Assembly (NCBI GenBank): GCA_013420905.1
Contig: JAAXNY010000004.1
Coordinates: forward strand, 1,674,001 to 1,738,000
Source of the DNA: Collybia mongolica
Lineage: Eukaryota > Basidiomycota > Agaricomycetes > Agaricales > Clitocybaceae
DNA: 64,000 nucleotides
Reading direction: 5' to 3'
Part shown: positions 10,801-24,018 of the stretch, in pieces
How positions within the stretch are numbered: the first letter of the stretch is position 1
Layout of the letters: the number at the start of each line of letters is the position of its first letter
Program-made: the position numbers and the translations under genes
The notes under the pieces: generated by a model
Databases searched by the model: none
What the model was told of the DNA's origin: nothing
Seen by the model: the letters and a program-made list of their open reading frames with translations, nothing else

Positions 10801-13800
10801 CCCCCGACGTCTCCAACTATCTTGACATCCCCTAGTTTTATGGTTCCGAGAGGTTTGCCGGACCAAGTAACTACCAAACCAGCTGGGAAAGAGATAGACG
10901 CATCAACTGATCGAATTTGGCATCAGTGTTTACGATGATGATTTGTGGCAAAATAGAATTACATGGCCCTGCGCTGGTAATGCTCCCTTTGAGTTTAGTA
11001 CCTGGAGGTTAGCGTTAGCAGGAAGCATCAAATGATGATGCTCGTGACTTACCGAATGAGGACTGCTGAGGATCGGTAATAAGAACGTTAGCAATTCTTG
11101 GCGTTGTTAAATTCAGCTTAACGCAATAAACCGATCAGAAATACACATACCCTAATATTGAAGCACCGACGATGTCCTGCACAATGGGCTGGGCAAGGAC
11201 GGGAAGAATAAAATCAAGGCTGTTATCGGTAACAGTGGGAACGCTCGTCTGCGTATATTGCAATGTTGTGTGGTAATCGCCTTTTTTGTACCAGTATGAG
11301 CATTGAGAAAGTCGAGTATCAGGGCTATTCACAGGGCCATACCTATTGTCACGTCAGCAGACAGTTCCACATCTGATTTGAGTTTTTTGAATGCGCTATG
11401 CACGAAGGTTGGTAAGTCAAATCCACTGTGACAACGGTTAGAGACGTTGAAGTAAAAACTGATGTGGAGACTTACGTATAGAGATTATCTCTCCGTTTGA
11501 GCGAAGGAGGGTTGCCAGTTATCGAAAGATACTTGATACCGCCTAGTTGGACAATACCATCTAGTGGATCAACATCTAGACCTGCTTCGACAGCAAGAGC
11601 ACGGGTGACTGTGAACAGAGCTGCAGGGTCGAAGTTCATGTTCAAGTCCAAAGTCGGTGATTGTGTCGTTGATTTAGGCGCAGATTTAAAGTCGGTTGTC
11701 GCATCAATATTGCCCAATGGGATCCCGAATGAACTGACGGTGGACTTAATCCTGGTGATTTGTAGAGGGGCACTGAACGGGTTGATAAGGGAAACTGTGA
11801 CATGCGAAACATTGTTTTCTCTTCCGGTTGTTGAGAGCACTAAATACCCGATTAGAAGACATGACGCGAACTTTTGAGGGGACTACCTTTGAGAGCAGCG
11901 GTATCAATAAGGCTGGTTGTCAACCCCGGTAATGTGACACCCAAGTTGAGCGTTTTAAATGCCTCCACAAGTGAATCCACCTTAGTACTGCCGTCAAAAC
12001 CAGCAATATTGAGCTGGACGTCTGAACCAGGCGATTAGTCGCAATTCTGCGTTATAGTGGAAGTAATACCTTTCTGCCCGACAAAGTCATTTAACGTCTG
12101 GAGGCCCTGGGGGCTTTTATTCGCCTGAGACATTTGGGGTCAATTTCGAGATATTGTGTTCAACAGAATTGGAGTTCTACCTCAAAGTTCGAGGTTGCCA
12201 GGAAAGTGTTGTTTCCCATTTTAAGGGTAAGATTAGGTAGAAGCGCGGTACCAAGGGCAACACCCTCTCTGAAGAGCTTTAAAGCTTTTTGATTGTCAGG
12301 GGCGGTCACACGCGACGCCAACACGACGCACTCAAGTCTCCGGTGGCCAAATTGAGGTTAGAGGGATTGAATATTGAGACTATCAAGACCATCAGTTATG
12401 ACTATTTTAACAAAATGGGCGATGAACCCACCATTGATGCCGAGATTAATACCATCCTGGGTTCCACCTTGAACATCTACGCCTTTGATTGTCGTCAAAC
12501 CTTTTAATCCGTTTAAACCGTTTAGCGTAGTGGGCACATCGACCAGGATGGGGTCAAGTGTGATTTGGCCAATACTCAAGTTAGCAACTGCACGAGAACG
12601 GCCAACGAGACGGAATTCTGCCATGTCAAGGCTTGTCAAATCAGCGTCTGAAAATTTTTAAATGTCAACGGTGCGATATTCTTGAGGTTAGAATCCTAAC
12701 GGACTGAATTTCGAAAATGTCGGGTGTTGAGGCTCTGGACAGCTCAAGTGCGTGTCGGTGATAGTTATGTTGATTGTCCCTTCTGTGTTTGTAGGGCCAA
12801 GTACTGATATTGCTGACCGCGAAGCGCCTAAGGGCTGAGGTGACATGGGTTTAGCGTGGACCGTAAGTCTTGACACGAAACGGCGATACCGTTGACAATC
12901 CGGCTACAACATTGCCATCTTTTGTGATATTAAAATCATTTTTGATTTCACCAATGGAGAGACTGAACCCGAACGGTAACTCTTTACATTTCGGGTCAGT
13001 TTAACTGTTAGGAACGCGAGCAGAACGTGACTTACGCAGGCTTGCCTGAACCGTATTGCTCTCAGCACTTGGAGTCCAAGGGGATTGATCGTCGAACTCA
13101 AGACCTAGGTCACCGATTGTAATTGTGCGAATGGGATTGATGGCTTGCGCAGCTTTGAAGGGCACGTTCAAAGAGAGGGCCTGAAGCCCAGCGCTAAGCC
13201 ATGAGATAGTTGAACCATCAGTTTGAAGTGTTGACCTCCCTGTCGCGATAACAGGTGAGCTTACGCCGTTCAGGTAGTTCGTAAATAGTTCTGAAACAGC
13301 GGAAAGGTCCTCAGGAGTGGTGTGAGGCTGTAGCACTCCATTGAGCGTGACTTCATTACCAGGTCCAGGGGCCTAGTATGGTAATTTATTTAAGCATAAC
13401 ATCCAGATTCGATACGCTGTGACATACAATTCGAGTGTCAAAACCAGTCCCCACACCGAGGGGGATAGATTTATATGATAGCGCAAAAACGACAGTACCC
13501 AGATTCAGTGAGAATGGACTAAAATAATGAGATAGGATTTCTTGTAACAAACAATATGGCTCACCTTGGATTAGTGAGCTCCGTCACGGCCTTGAAATTA
13601 ATCCCACCTTCGGGGCTGTCGCTGGGCAGTTCAAGGCTCTTCAGAATCACATCCCCAGTACCCCCAAAATTGTTGAACCCTGAATTCGGTCAGCGATGGC
13701 AATGGTGGGAGTCACTAACCAAACCTTTCAAAGTGATAGTCTTATCAAACGAGATCCCTTTAGCGACCGGAAACTTCAATGCTTGGACTCGTAGGTTTCT

Positions 13801-14671
13801 ACTCTGCAAATGCCAGGTAAAGTTTTCTGAGGTTATCATGTGGCCCGCGAAGCGACCAAATGCGCCTTCGTCCATAATGTTGAAGGTTGTATTCTGGTCA
13901 ATGTTAGCACGCTTATGTTTGGCTGAAAGTCTTGTTAACTCCATGGTCCCGATCTTCGTCTCATTGCCATTGCTTTCCACCCAGAAAACCTGAACAGGCT
14001 CCGTAAAATCAATAGTTGCTGATATTCCGCCGGTGTGAGCGACCTATGAGAGAGTTCAATGTCATATTTATTGGATGAATAACCAGAACGCCTACATTTC
14101 CCTGGAGGTGCAAAGCAAAACTAGAACGGTGATTTTGAGACTGAAAGCCTCAGTCGAGATCGGGTAATAACTCACGATCTGTTTTGAGGGGCTGATATCT
14201 CCGCAACTTGAATGTCGAGAGTGCTCTTCTTAACCACTAATTGAACTATAGCTCGCACAACGGGGAACAAAAGAATGAACAGGAGAGCGATTCCGAGGGG
14301 AATGAGGATAATTTGCGAGATGATGAACCACCTCCTCTTGTAAAATGGGACCACTGGTGGTGGTGGTGCTGTAGGTACCGACGCTTGTTGATCCCATGGA
14401 GATGCATCACCGGGGTTCGCGGATGCCTCCACAACATCTCCTGTCGCGACACCTGCACCTGTCGTCCGCGCAACTCCTGCACCCTCTGAAAATCGAGATC
14501 CAGAGGGGTCGGCGGCATGCCCTTAACACGGCGTCAATTAGTTGAAGAATAATTTGTTAGGGAATTTTCCATACCTCTAAGCGACGCGGCAGAAGCTAAA
14601 CTCTCTGAGCTCTGATGATACGCTTCTTCGTAAATGCCACTACTGCGCCGTGCAGGGCGAAGTTCCTCCAT
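4812..14671 (-). CDS. giant multi-module DUF3712-type membrane protein
   Basis: One gene of about 9.9 kb with roughly thirty short introns, estimated at 2,500 to 2,700 residues. Exon 1 starts MEELRPARRSSGIYEEA and splices (phase 1) into a Gly/Ala-rich stretch. A proline stretch and FYKRRW then lead into one membrane helix near residues 97-123. The rest consists of repeated beta-rich units typical of fungal DUF3712 proteins. The phrase LPS(D/N)(D/S)P(A/E)GGI occurs near 13610, 10400 and 7350. The motif PFGF(S/P)L occurs near 12970, 9810 and 6710. The motif NPF(T/S)A occurs near 11780 and 8730. The tail is Ala/Ser/Pro/Lys-rich and ends TPDAPTSSSS. The short cytosolic N-terminus with a single helix suggests a type II protein with a large extracellular or vacuolar part. 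The function is unknown. Individual exon borders were not all fixed, and a split into two genes is possible, but no second start with a signal or helix was seen. Confidence 0.7.
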
Positions 14672-16115
14672 TGCGATGTGTCAACCTAGGTTCCAGCAGC
14701 TGAAGGCGGAAAACACAGGCTCTGAGGATAAACACGAGAAAGAGCGTCCGGGAGAACAGAATTTATCGCACGAATGGATCGGTCGTATAAGTAACGAACT
14801 GCCAAAAAATTGTACAGAAGGCCCCCCGCATTGTTGAAGTCTCCACGAGAGATCCGGGCAGTCGGTTCACCGAATGATAGAGATTGTCCTAGATTTAGAT
14901 CACAGGAACCAGTGTTAGCACATGGACAACAGAAATTCATGTCACTGGATCTCCCTCGAGTCGTAACCGGCGCCATTCACTGATGTCACAGTATCACACG
15001 TGCCGGGCGCGCGTACAGCTAGATAATCAAGAACTTGTTTCATCTTCTGGAAATGCTTTTGAGGAAAGAGAATGTTACAGATTAGGCATGATATCTTCCA
15101 TAGTTGACTCAATAGCGCCCTATGGGGCCCCGTGGGGGTAATATTAATATTAGTAAAGGGTTGGCCAAAGGAAGACCTGTGATAAAAAGACTATAATCAG
15201 GAATTGTTATGGTCAGAATATTGGCGGTGTACAGTTGATGGTTGAATTCGGATCCACAAGAAAAGAAGTCCTAGACGAGGGGGGAATGACACTTGTGGGT
15301 AATAATGCATTATGGGTAGAGTATCTCCACACCTGTCTTCTCACTGGATTCTCCGTTTGTGTTAGCGACGACTTTGTCGGCCTTCGGGAGCAGTGGTTAA
15401 GCGCTTTAGGCACTTATTTACAGCTAAATATAGTGTAAACCCGAACAACTAATAAATACATCAGATCAACATCAAATCTATTTTCGCCACCAGCCCCCTA
15501 CGACAAGATGGGCCTGACTCCTGAGGACTTGTCGTAGGGGATGGCCTTTAGCTGTCTGGCCCGGGTATCAATCGAATGCCCTGGACGACACATAACACCT
15601 CAGAGCTTTCGATCCGAACACATTAATCCTCATGTTTTTGCAAACCATGTCGACTAATCTTAACTTTCCGGTTTTACCTTCGGGCATGCGGCAAAAGGCG
15701 GCAATTAGACATTATCACAGTCGTTCTAAATCACATGTTTTGTGCTTGCAACCAGTTGCGACTGACTCAGGAGTACAAGGGCATAAATACTCCATACCGT
15801 TCAGGTCAACTGACAGAAAGCTGACAGTCGTGTTGACACCGTGCACAAAAACACATGCATTCTCATCATGATGTGCCTACTCCACTTGCAGTGGGGAATA
15901 CATCGGTCAAAAAGGGTGATGTTTGGCCATAGATATTTTACAGTTTTTTACAGAAATACATGTTTCGATTGTGTACTCGTGATCATGAGGGTGTGAGAAC
16001 TGTTGTACTGGAGAATGTTGATTAGATGATCTTCCATACCTAAAAGTGTAGTGGGGGCCTTCCAGCCAAGAAGAGTGGGGACTACGGGAATCGGTGACCA
16101 TATGCGAGATAGGGT
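14672..16115. other. intergenic region, 1.4 kb
   Basis: Promoter side of the giant DUF3712 gene and 3' side of the next gene. Short open frames exist on both strands but have no splice structure or recognisable domain. A perfect inverted repeat lies at 15495-15540 (listed separately). Nothing else could be supported. Confidence 0.5.
15495..15540. repeat. perfect 13-bp inverted repeat with 20-nt loop
   Basis: Left arm CCCCTACGACAAG at 15495-15507 and right arm CTTGTCGTAGGGG at 15528-15540 are exact reverse complements, separated by 20 bases. It could form a stable hairpin or be a footprint of a short inverted-repeat element. No gene overlaps it. Confidence 0.9.
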
Positions 16116-16820
16116 TTAGGGATTTGAACGATCTTCGCTCAATTCCCCGTCTTCTTTCTCCTCCCTGGCCCCATTGCCGGATACGGGTGATCCGCCAGCA
16201 TCTGACTTATCAACGTCCATGACCTCTGGCTCTTTGTTGCTATTTATCCCGTCTGCAGATGCAATAGAGGCAGCAAAACCGATGGATGCGGAAACTGAGG
16301 ACGCGGCGTCACTTGCACTCGAATCCCTTCGTTTAACACCTCTCGACCGTGTTGATCGTCGTTCTGGCTTTTTATCTTCGGGAGTGTCAGTCGTTGGTTC
16401 AGGAGTAGGAGTTATTTCGGGTGCAGTTGGTAGAACTGATTCAACAGACTCCTCATCGCCAGTCTGGTGTTGATATGCTGTACCCCTTGGCATCCGGGTT
16501 CGTTTCGCTGGATATGTAGCATCACCATCATCGATCTCCTTGCGCTTGCGTTTCGAGACACCACCACCAGCTCTCCGTTTTCGAGGGCTAGGTCTCTCTC
16601 GACCTTCGGGTATAGGGATATCAGGTACTGTTGTGGAAGCATGCAAACTTTCTTCAATATCACGTAATTTGGCGGCTGGGCGGCGAGCACGTGCCGAGGA
16701 GCGGCGGACCGCATCATCTGACCTGACCGGAGTGGGAAGTCCGACGCTTGCAGGATCAAGTGGTGGGAGAGATAGCGCAAGGCGACCAAGAGGATGATAA
16801 AGTGGAAGTGGTGGACCCAT
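16116..16820 (-). CDS. serine/arginine/proline-rich nuclear-type protein, function unknown
   Basis: A single open exon. The N-terminus MGPPLPLYHPLGRLALSLPPL looks conserved in character. The rest is disordered and rich in Arg/Lys, Ser, Pro and Glu, with several basic clusters fit for nuclear import (PRKRRAGGGVSKRKRKE, ARARRPAAKL, RSTRSRGVKRRDSSAS) and an acidic end (EEKEDGELSEDRSNP). I chose the start at 16820 because the sequence changes character there. The frame stays open upstream to 17147 with two further ATGs (17048 and 17147), so an N-terminal extension of up to 109 residues is possible. I do not recognise a family; chromatin or RNA association is only a guess from composition. Confidence 0.6.
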   Translation of the reverse strand: MGPPLPLYHPLGRLALSLPPLDPASVGLPTPVRSDDAVRRSSARARRPAAKLRDIEESLHASTTVPDIPIPEGRERPSPRKRRAGGGVSKRKRKEIDDGDATYPAKRTRMPRGTAYQHQTGDEESVESVLPTAPEITPTPEPTTDTPEDKKPERRSTRSRGVKRRDSSASDAASSVSASIGFAASIASADGINSNKEPEVMDVDKSDAGGSPVSGNGAREEKEDGELSEDRSNP

Positions 16821-17575
16821 AGGAGATATCTTCCGTTTTGGTAGTGTGGAAATGCCGTTGATTTGGAGTGTAGTGTGTGATTTTATGCCAGGAAGGCCTA
16901 GTCTAAGGGAGGAAGACGAAGACGCGATTTTGTGGGAAACCTCTCTGAATGAAAGCGTGTGTGTTGAATAAGTCTCATCTCCCGAAGGTGACTTGTATGT
17001 CGTTCGGGGCTTTCGGCGGATCGAAGAAGTGAAATGGATAGTCTGCATGACCACTCCGTAGATAATCGACTGGTATCTGGCACGGGCTATAATCGTTATC
17101 CTGAAACTGGTTTTTACTTTGGTCAGACCTTTCATTTCGGTAGTCAATTCAGGATGGAAAGACGCGTACTTGGGCTTTGTGAATCAGAATGACGCAGTGG
17201 GCACTAGGAAAGGGCCCCTTTGATTTTTCCTCCGTCTGATGTGATTTTTTGGATCCTATTTGAAAGGTAGGATTCAAGAAATAATGTAGGATGCTGAAAA
17301 TGCGAGAGATGTTGTGTAGTAATGGTCCGACGTGGCAGAATGGTGGGCGTTTAGATGGAAGGTCAGACTCCAGGTGTCCTCTTGAGTGTCAATCCTCGGA
17401 CAATCCACAAAAGGAAGTCGTTCATGGTCCCGTTTAGTCCCCGGTTAAATGCCGGGTCATTGCTCGGTCCGGGGTAATTTCGATGTCGGAAACATCGCAG
17501 CAAGTAATATTTTTACATGAGAATTAGGCACAAGCAATACTGTAGTAATGCGCAGGATATATTCTAGACAATTGA
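16821..17575. other. upstream region of the Ser/Arg-rich gene
   Basis: Contains the possible N-terminal extension of the gene to its left (16821-17147, same open frame) and then about 430 bases without a gene up to the end of the DUF3684 gene. No repeat or RNA gene was seen. Confidence 0.45.
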
Positions 17576-20500
17576 TCAACCAGATAAGAGCTGCCCAAGT
17601 CCCATAAGATGTTTCTCGCAAATTGCAGAGAAATAAAATTCGTGTTCTGAATTGTGAGGTTCCACAAGATTATGGGCAATCTCGTGCGCTAAAGTGAAGT
17701 ACCTGGAAGGAATTGGGATTAATAGGACGTCAGGGGGTTCTTTGACATACCAAGATATATAAGCAGTGTTAAAATGACCTGCAAAAACCTCCGCATCATC
17801 TACGTCAAGATAATGAGTGCAATATAATTTCAAGTTGCTACCGCACTCACGCCATTCTTCGTAGTAACGGAAATTAAGGAATATACTGCCATTTCGGTTG
17901 AAGGCAATCAAATTCCCATTAACGTCGTTGAAAATGTGAAGGTTTGCCAAAGGCAGGTCGTAAACTCGGGCCAGCAACACGAGAAGGTGGACAAATCTCG
18001 CGATAGGGTCTCTTTTCGTTGTCATGAAGGACTGCGGCTCAGGAAAGTCTGAACAAAGAAGTTTAGCCAAAGCAAGACCGAACAATCAGGCCACATTATA
18101 CCAGGCGATAAGTACACTTTCAAATTTCCCATTTCGCCTAGACGTCTTGGTTATTATGAGAGAACGGACACAAGTGTTAAGGTTGACGAACCAATCTTGT
18201 GGAGATCGCCCACTCGTCCAGATATATCACAATATCCCTCATTTAGAGACTCTTTGACCTGTCGCATCTCCTCTCTATTCCTCAGCAGATTCCCGGATTC
18301 AGGACGACACGCTTTGATCGCCATGTCGATGTTCGATGCTGCAGCGTACATCTTAGTAATCGACTCGGACGTAGGTAGACCAACATACATATAGTACTCA
18401 AAGGCGTAACCTTGCTACCGGGACTCTTTGGGACAGGGGTAAGCGGAACAGGAGGAGTTTGAAGTTTTTCACTGCTGGAACTCGTGGAAGCATTGTTGCG
18501 CTTAAAGAGGCTAAGAGGATTCCTGAGATTTGGCGGTGGTCTTTGAGGATTGGTAAATGTAGGGACTGTCTCTTCGTATTCGCTTTTACTCGTCGATGGC
18601 GTTGGGGGTAGTGGACCCACAGTGACGGTGGGTGGCTTGGTAACCAAGTCAGCAGTTTCAAGTTTTGCCTTTGAGTCGTCGGCTGCTTGACGCTCTGCTC
18701 TCTGCTGCCGGAGTATTCTGTCGACTGCAAGGATACATAATGAGAACAGTATGGTGCATTTATTTGAGCGATGCGAACCATTGTACCCCCGTCGCTTGAG
18801 CGCTTTAAGATCTGTTGATAAGATAGTCATGAAAAGAAGTGCATCGTTAACTTTTGGGGCATCGAATAGAAATCTGTTCAGTGACGTTGCTACTCTGTAT
18901 TAATAATCAATAACAGGTTTGTTGAGAGACCACCAGATGGTCCAACTTACTCATACATATCAGTCTGAGAGTTTCCGGCAATCCACAGGTGGATAGGACC
19001 ATATCCATTGCGTTGAGCTACGGCCGATGCATCTTGTTTTTGTGACAATCGAAGCTCCCCAAAGTTTAGTGATTTGGTGACGGAAATTTTGCCATATGTA
19101 GTGACCACAAAGTTCACCTTCGATGTCAGCCAAGCGTATGAGACCCGGGTGCGGGTTGCGTGGTTATGTTCATGAAGAAAAAGCGGAAGTCTTTCCAAAA
19201 TGAGGGCTCGTGTGTCAGCGGCTGCTTTAGAATGCTTGATTTCGGCGGTTGGATTATAGTCCTCTTTGACCAAGGCGCTAAGACGTTTGGATCCCAATTG
19301 GGCATAAAATACTAAGTCCATTATCAGCCTCGGACTTGATCCAAATGATTAGACCAACCTTCCAGGATATCTTCCTGTGGAGCTGTAAAGAACGAATCTC
19401 CGAATGCCTGGTGTGCGTGAGTATCATCCGCAATGACGATTTGTTCCGGCTTAAGCAGGTCATATTGAAGATCCCAATCTTCATCGTCGTAACCGTCTGT
19501 TTCTTGTTTCTGCACAGCTTTTCGTGGCTTCCGTCGGGAACCAAGTAGGATAGCAGCTTTTTTCATTTTGCCCAAGGTTCCAGATGAGATGAGTCTGCTA
19601 TTCACGACAATGTTGCGCAACTCAGCGAGGAACCTGGTAGAGGCGATTAATATGGTTTTATAAGAGCATGAGAAAAAGAGGCACTGGCTAGGGCCTTCTG
19701 CAAAGGTATAGAATTTGTGAGGGTCCTCCAGCAATATTAGCGCCACCTCCTCCACATTTGGTTCATTCTTCGTGCCACAAGCAGACAAAAATCCGTTCGC
19801 TGCCCTCCCAAAGTTGACGAAAACGAATAGTTTTGAATGAAATTTGTCTTTGGCATCTCCGCCAAAATAGCACTGGACGGGAGGTAGGAAACGCGAAGAT
19901 CCATTGTCACCTGGAACAGGCACAATGGGTAGGTGAGATAACCGATGAAGTTCTTGTGGTGTAAACTCTGTGAAACCTATGTAAGATCAATATGGCTCTG
20001 GGTAGGTATATGTATGAACCATGTATGCGGCCAGCAAGGATTCCAAACCACGTCTGTGCTTCAGCCTCGTCCTTCGGTGGTGATTTATCAAGTAAAGCAA
20101 CTAATTCTGATGTGGGAGGATGTTGCTTAATCTTGAGTTTGATTGGCACTCCTGGCTGTAGCGTCGGATGGGTCACCAAGAAACCCAGATTTGACCATTC
20201 CGGATTGGAAAATACCTATTTATTACTAGTCGTGAGAGGATTCGATTATTCACAGGTACTCGCACAAACATACAGTCTTTGGCGTGCCAAGGGAGGATTT
20301 CATGTTATCTAATGCTGGGATGAAAGCCACGTCAGTAAAAGGCGATGGGTCGTAATTCTTGTAGTGGGAATCGATGTTATCCAAGAGATATTTAAAGGCA
20401 GTGGTCCGGATCTGGGTGAAATGTGTGAGTCATGAAAAATATACAGACACACTGGGTAGGCTACCTCGGAATCAGAACTAGCGCAGAGGTTTATTAATAT

Positions 20501-23500
20501 GGGAAGGGGGGGAAACCTGAGAAGGCCCAGTTCGAATAAAAACTTTGCTAGAAAACGCTTAGATTATGTGTGATGCCAGCGCATATGATGGCACCTTCAT
20601 CAGAAGTTCCTCTCCACTTCGTCTGCTTTCCCCAGTCCAAGATCGGTAAGTCTAATCGCCGGAAAATATCAAGTGGCTCATAGAGTTGTTGGGCTTGGAA
20701 ACGGCTTGGTCTTGTGTTATCCACCCCTTTCTTCGGATCTATTTCTTTAGAGAAAGCTGAAGTCATCTTGAGGCGGCCCCTTTCCTCAGCCGTCAAAGTT
20801 GATTGAACAGAAACGAGGTATTTTGCAAGGTCCGCTACCGTCCATTCGTTGGTCTTGATCATTCTAGAACAATATTTTCGTGAGATACGAAGTGGATCCG
20901 ACACATGTACTTACCTGTTGAAAACAAGTTGCAATTCAACATGCTTGCGAACACCAAGAGCTTGGAGAACACGCTCAAGAGTACCCTTTATCGTGATCCC
21001 CGAAGGTAAGGTCACAACAGCCAGATCATTGAAAATGTTGGCCTGCGGAAAATATGCTTGGTCAGGAGCCTTCATTCCACATGATGTTGGGATGCAGGTC
21101 AAATCTTTGAGTTGCATGTATATCTCGCCTTTGGCCTCCCCAGGCATCGTGGGCCAAGCTCGCGCAATAATGCTGAGAACACGTTCTGCCCAAGTTGCAG
21201 ATATAGTTAGATCGTGGCGAATATCTGCTTTCCGGACTATGGGGCTACAGATGTGTCTAATCCACTCTGAAATGGTGAGCTCGGTCCAAGGAAAAGATGA
21301 GCCAAGATCGTCTGGCGTGAGTGTTTTGCTGATGCTAACTGGTAGCAAGTGATTAGGGAGAGGCCCGTCAAGTGGAATGATGTTGTTAATCGTCTTAGGG
21401 TTGATGAAGGTCCGAATGGAATCGAGAGGTATATTCCTTTCATCGTTACTGCCTGGGGCTCCCATAGCTAGCACAGCGGTACTTAGTAGTTTGGTGCGAG
21501 GCACAAGCTTGACCTCTGCGCCTTGCTTGTTCAAACCAATCCACCACTTCAGACAGGCTATCGTCTCGTCCTCATTTAAAGGTCCCGATTCAAGTTGCTC
21601 CAATACATCATCAAAAGTTATAGCCTTGATCAAGCCCCGACTCTGTAATGATGCGACCATTTCTGGAGCATTAGCGAGAACTTCGTCAGGCAGAACCGGG
21701 AGGCGCTTCAAAAATCCCACAAAAGCGGGATCGGGAAGCCTGATATCCGATGCATTGCGTACACCTGCAGTCGATATAAGGGAGAAACGACCATCCTTGG
21801 TGCAAGAGAAGAAAGCAGCTTCAAGGAGGCTGGAAACGTCGGCTGAGGGTGTAGATGGGTGGAATGTGAAAAATTTCAGTGTATGCAATGAACGATTCCG
21901 TAACCAAGTCTGGAGCTCTTCGTCAACAGTTGTTTGAGGAGACCCTACAGGAACGGCGCCTTCCCATAGACTTTTTACGTTGGCAAGCTCTAGTTCATAC
22001 GCAGCACGAGCCAGAAACCCTCCAACGTAAAGCAACTCCTTGTTCCAGACTGAAACATTTTGTGAGGCCACTCGAATTCATAAAGTGCCAAAAGCTTACT
22101 CGCAACGTTTCTATCCCTATGAGCCACGCTATACTGAGAATAGGCGGTCCCCAAGGATGGTAAATGCTTACATCAAATCTATCGATTCTCGCTCTACAGT
22201 TGGAATGAACCGCGCTGACATGTGGCCACCTAGACCAGTTGTTTGTGCAGTTGCATGACCCTAAGGACGTGAACATTTTTAGCTTGTTGAAGAAAAAACC
22301 GTACAAGATGCCTACAATGAAAACGCGAGCTAAACCAGCGCTAAAAATAAACAGTGAGTACGTTGATACGCATTACTTTCTTAGGGGACACACCCATCAA
22401 GATCCGCGCGGAGGCCTTGGAAAATACTCCCTGTAGCGTAGGGTTGTTGTTCGTCCTCTTTTTTACTAGCATCATATTCGTCCTTAGCGGTCTAAGTTCA
22501 CTCGTTAGATGGTTGTTAAATCCAGAAACTAGGGGAATATTGACGTATATGAGCTCATACTTGAGCTTATTGGGGGGATTCTTCTTCGTTGATCGATGCA
22601 ACTCAGCTGCTACCTTCTTGTTTAGGCGAATGTCCACATCTGCTGAAAATATGGACAATGATACACTCGTCTCATTGATTGTCAGAGGGTCCACGATTTT
22701 TTCAACAACAGGAAGGGGTGTTGTTGAACGTTGAGGGGTTGTATTTCCGCCGAGTGAAGTAAATAAAGATGAGAAGAAACCACCAGCACCAGCTGGTTTT
22801 GATGATTTTAATGAAGCCTGACGTGGTTTCTGCTTCTTCTCGGATCCAGAAGAATAAACCCATCGCATGACCTCTGCTTTGATGTGAAGGGCTAGGAAGG
22901 ATGAGTCAATCCCAAGGCCATCTGATATGGATATGTTGACATACGAGTGCATCTGATACCCTGCACGGTAACAACGCCACTGCGGCTGGAGTTCGAGAGT
23001 CCTTTTGGGACTCCTAGTTCTTTGGGAATGCTTGACGACTTGGTCAACTTGGCTAATCTCCAATCATCGAAGTACAGACTGACTTCAGACAGGTGTGTCA
23101 TGAAGGTGATCGAGGAAGCAAGAAAACGAGTGAAGTCAAATGCAACCGGGATCGGGGCATCTTCTCGGAGGCCCATTTCGAAGGTGGTCCATGTAGATGC
23201 ACCCTCTACATCGTCTGGAAGTTGGCCACGACGAGCAAACAGCTGGATATTGTACTATAGAGGGGTGACTGTGTTTGAAATATATTACCGTACCTGGTCC
23301 TTCTTATCCTTCCAATAGAACCCCATCCATCGACCTTGTGAAGTCATTCAACCCGTGGATATTATTACCATAATAAAGAGCCCACCTCCTGAAGTGACGA
23401 ACGGCTCCTCGGTCACAGAGAACAAGCTATAAAACCCTACAGGGAGTTAGAGTTCCTCGATTCAATATTGGGTCAATCAAGGAACCCACCGACACCAAAT

Positions 23501-24018
23501 GCACCAATTTTTTCTTCATCGGGATTTCCTTCGGCTATAAGCGAATGTATGAGACACGAACGTAAGGGACCGAAGCTACGCACCGATCTTTTTGAGCCTA
23601 TTCCAATCCTCGTCTCTAAAAACTATTCCGTTGTTCTTGAATGACCATTGGTGCACCTGATTTCATAAGCGAATTGTAATAAATGATGCCAAAATATTTG
23701 ACGCACGAGAGCGGTTTTCAAATCCGGTAGAAGTTGAGGAGATTCGTCCAGTGATTTCTTTTCATTCCTTCTATCCAAGGATTTTTGTGTTTCAAACCGA
23801 ATCTCGACAGCCGTTGCTTGGGCATCATCGGAGTTTTGAAGGAGTTCACGAAATACGGTGAATTCGCCCGAGTATCGTGCAAGAACCTTGTCGATCAATG
23901 CTCGCTGATTGACTTCCACAGATTCATCATGGCCAGTAGCCCACTAGAGAAAGATAAGTCAAAGAACTTCATGCTAAGGATATCGAGTTCTGACCAGCGC
24001 GTCTCTACCAGCTACCAT
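17576..24018 (-). CDS. DUF3684 protein: HSP90/sacsin-like ATPase N-terminus with C-terminal HEIAH motif
   Basis: A large multi-exon gene, about 1,700 residues. Exon 1 is tiny (MVAGRDAL) and joins, through an intron with a weak GTCAGA donor and a CTCTAG acceptor, to WATGHDESVEVNQRALID. The GHKL ATPase N-box FRELLQNSDDAQA follows, as in sacsin/HSP90-like proteins. The next parts (RWVYSSGSEKKQKPR, a Gly/Ser loop, LNKKVAAELHRSTKKNPPN) are as expected for fungal DUF3684. The C-terminal exons read NTAYISWYFTLAHEIAHNLVE and then PHNSEHEFYFSAICEKHL. The HExxH with a downstream SEHE resembles a zincin site, and the last intron separates the W and Y just before it. The family has no defined role; ATP-dependent chaperone-like activity is inferred from the N-box. 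Not every internal intron was fixed. Confidence 0.75.

Noticed and set aside
14686..14976. 96-codon minus-strand frame just upstream of the giant DUF3712 gene
   Set aside because: It contains no recognisable domain and fits the 5' UTR/promoter of that gene; it ends before the chosen ATG and is not joined by a clear splice.
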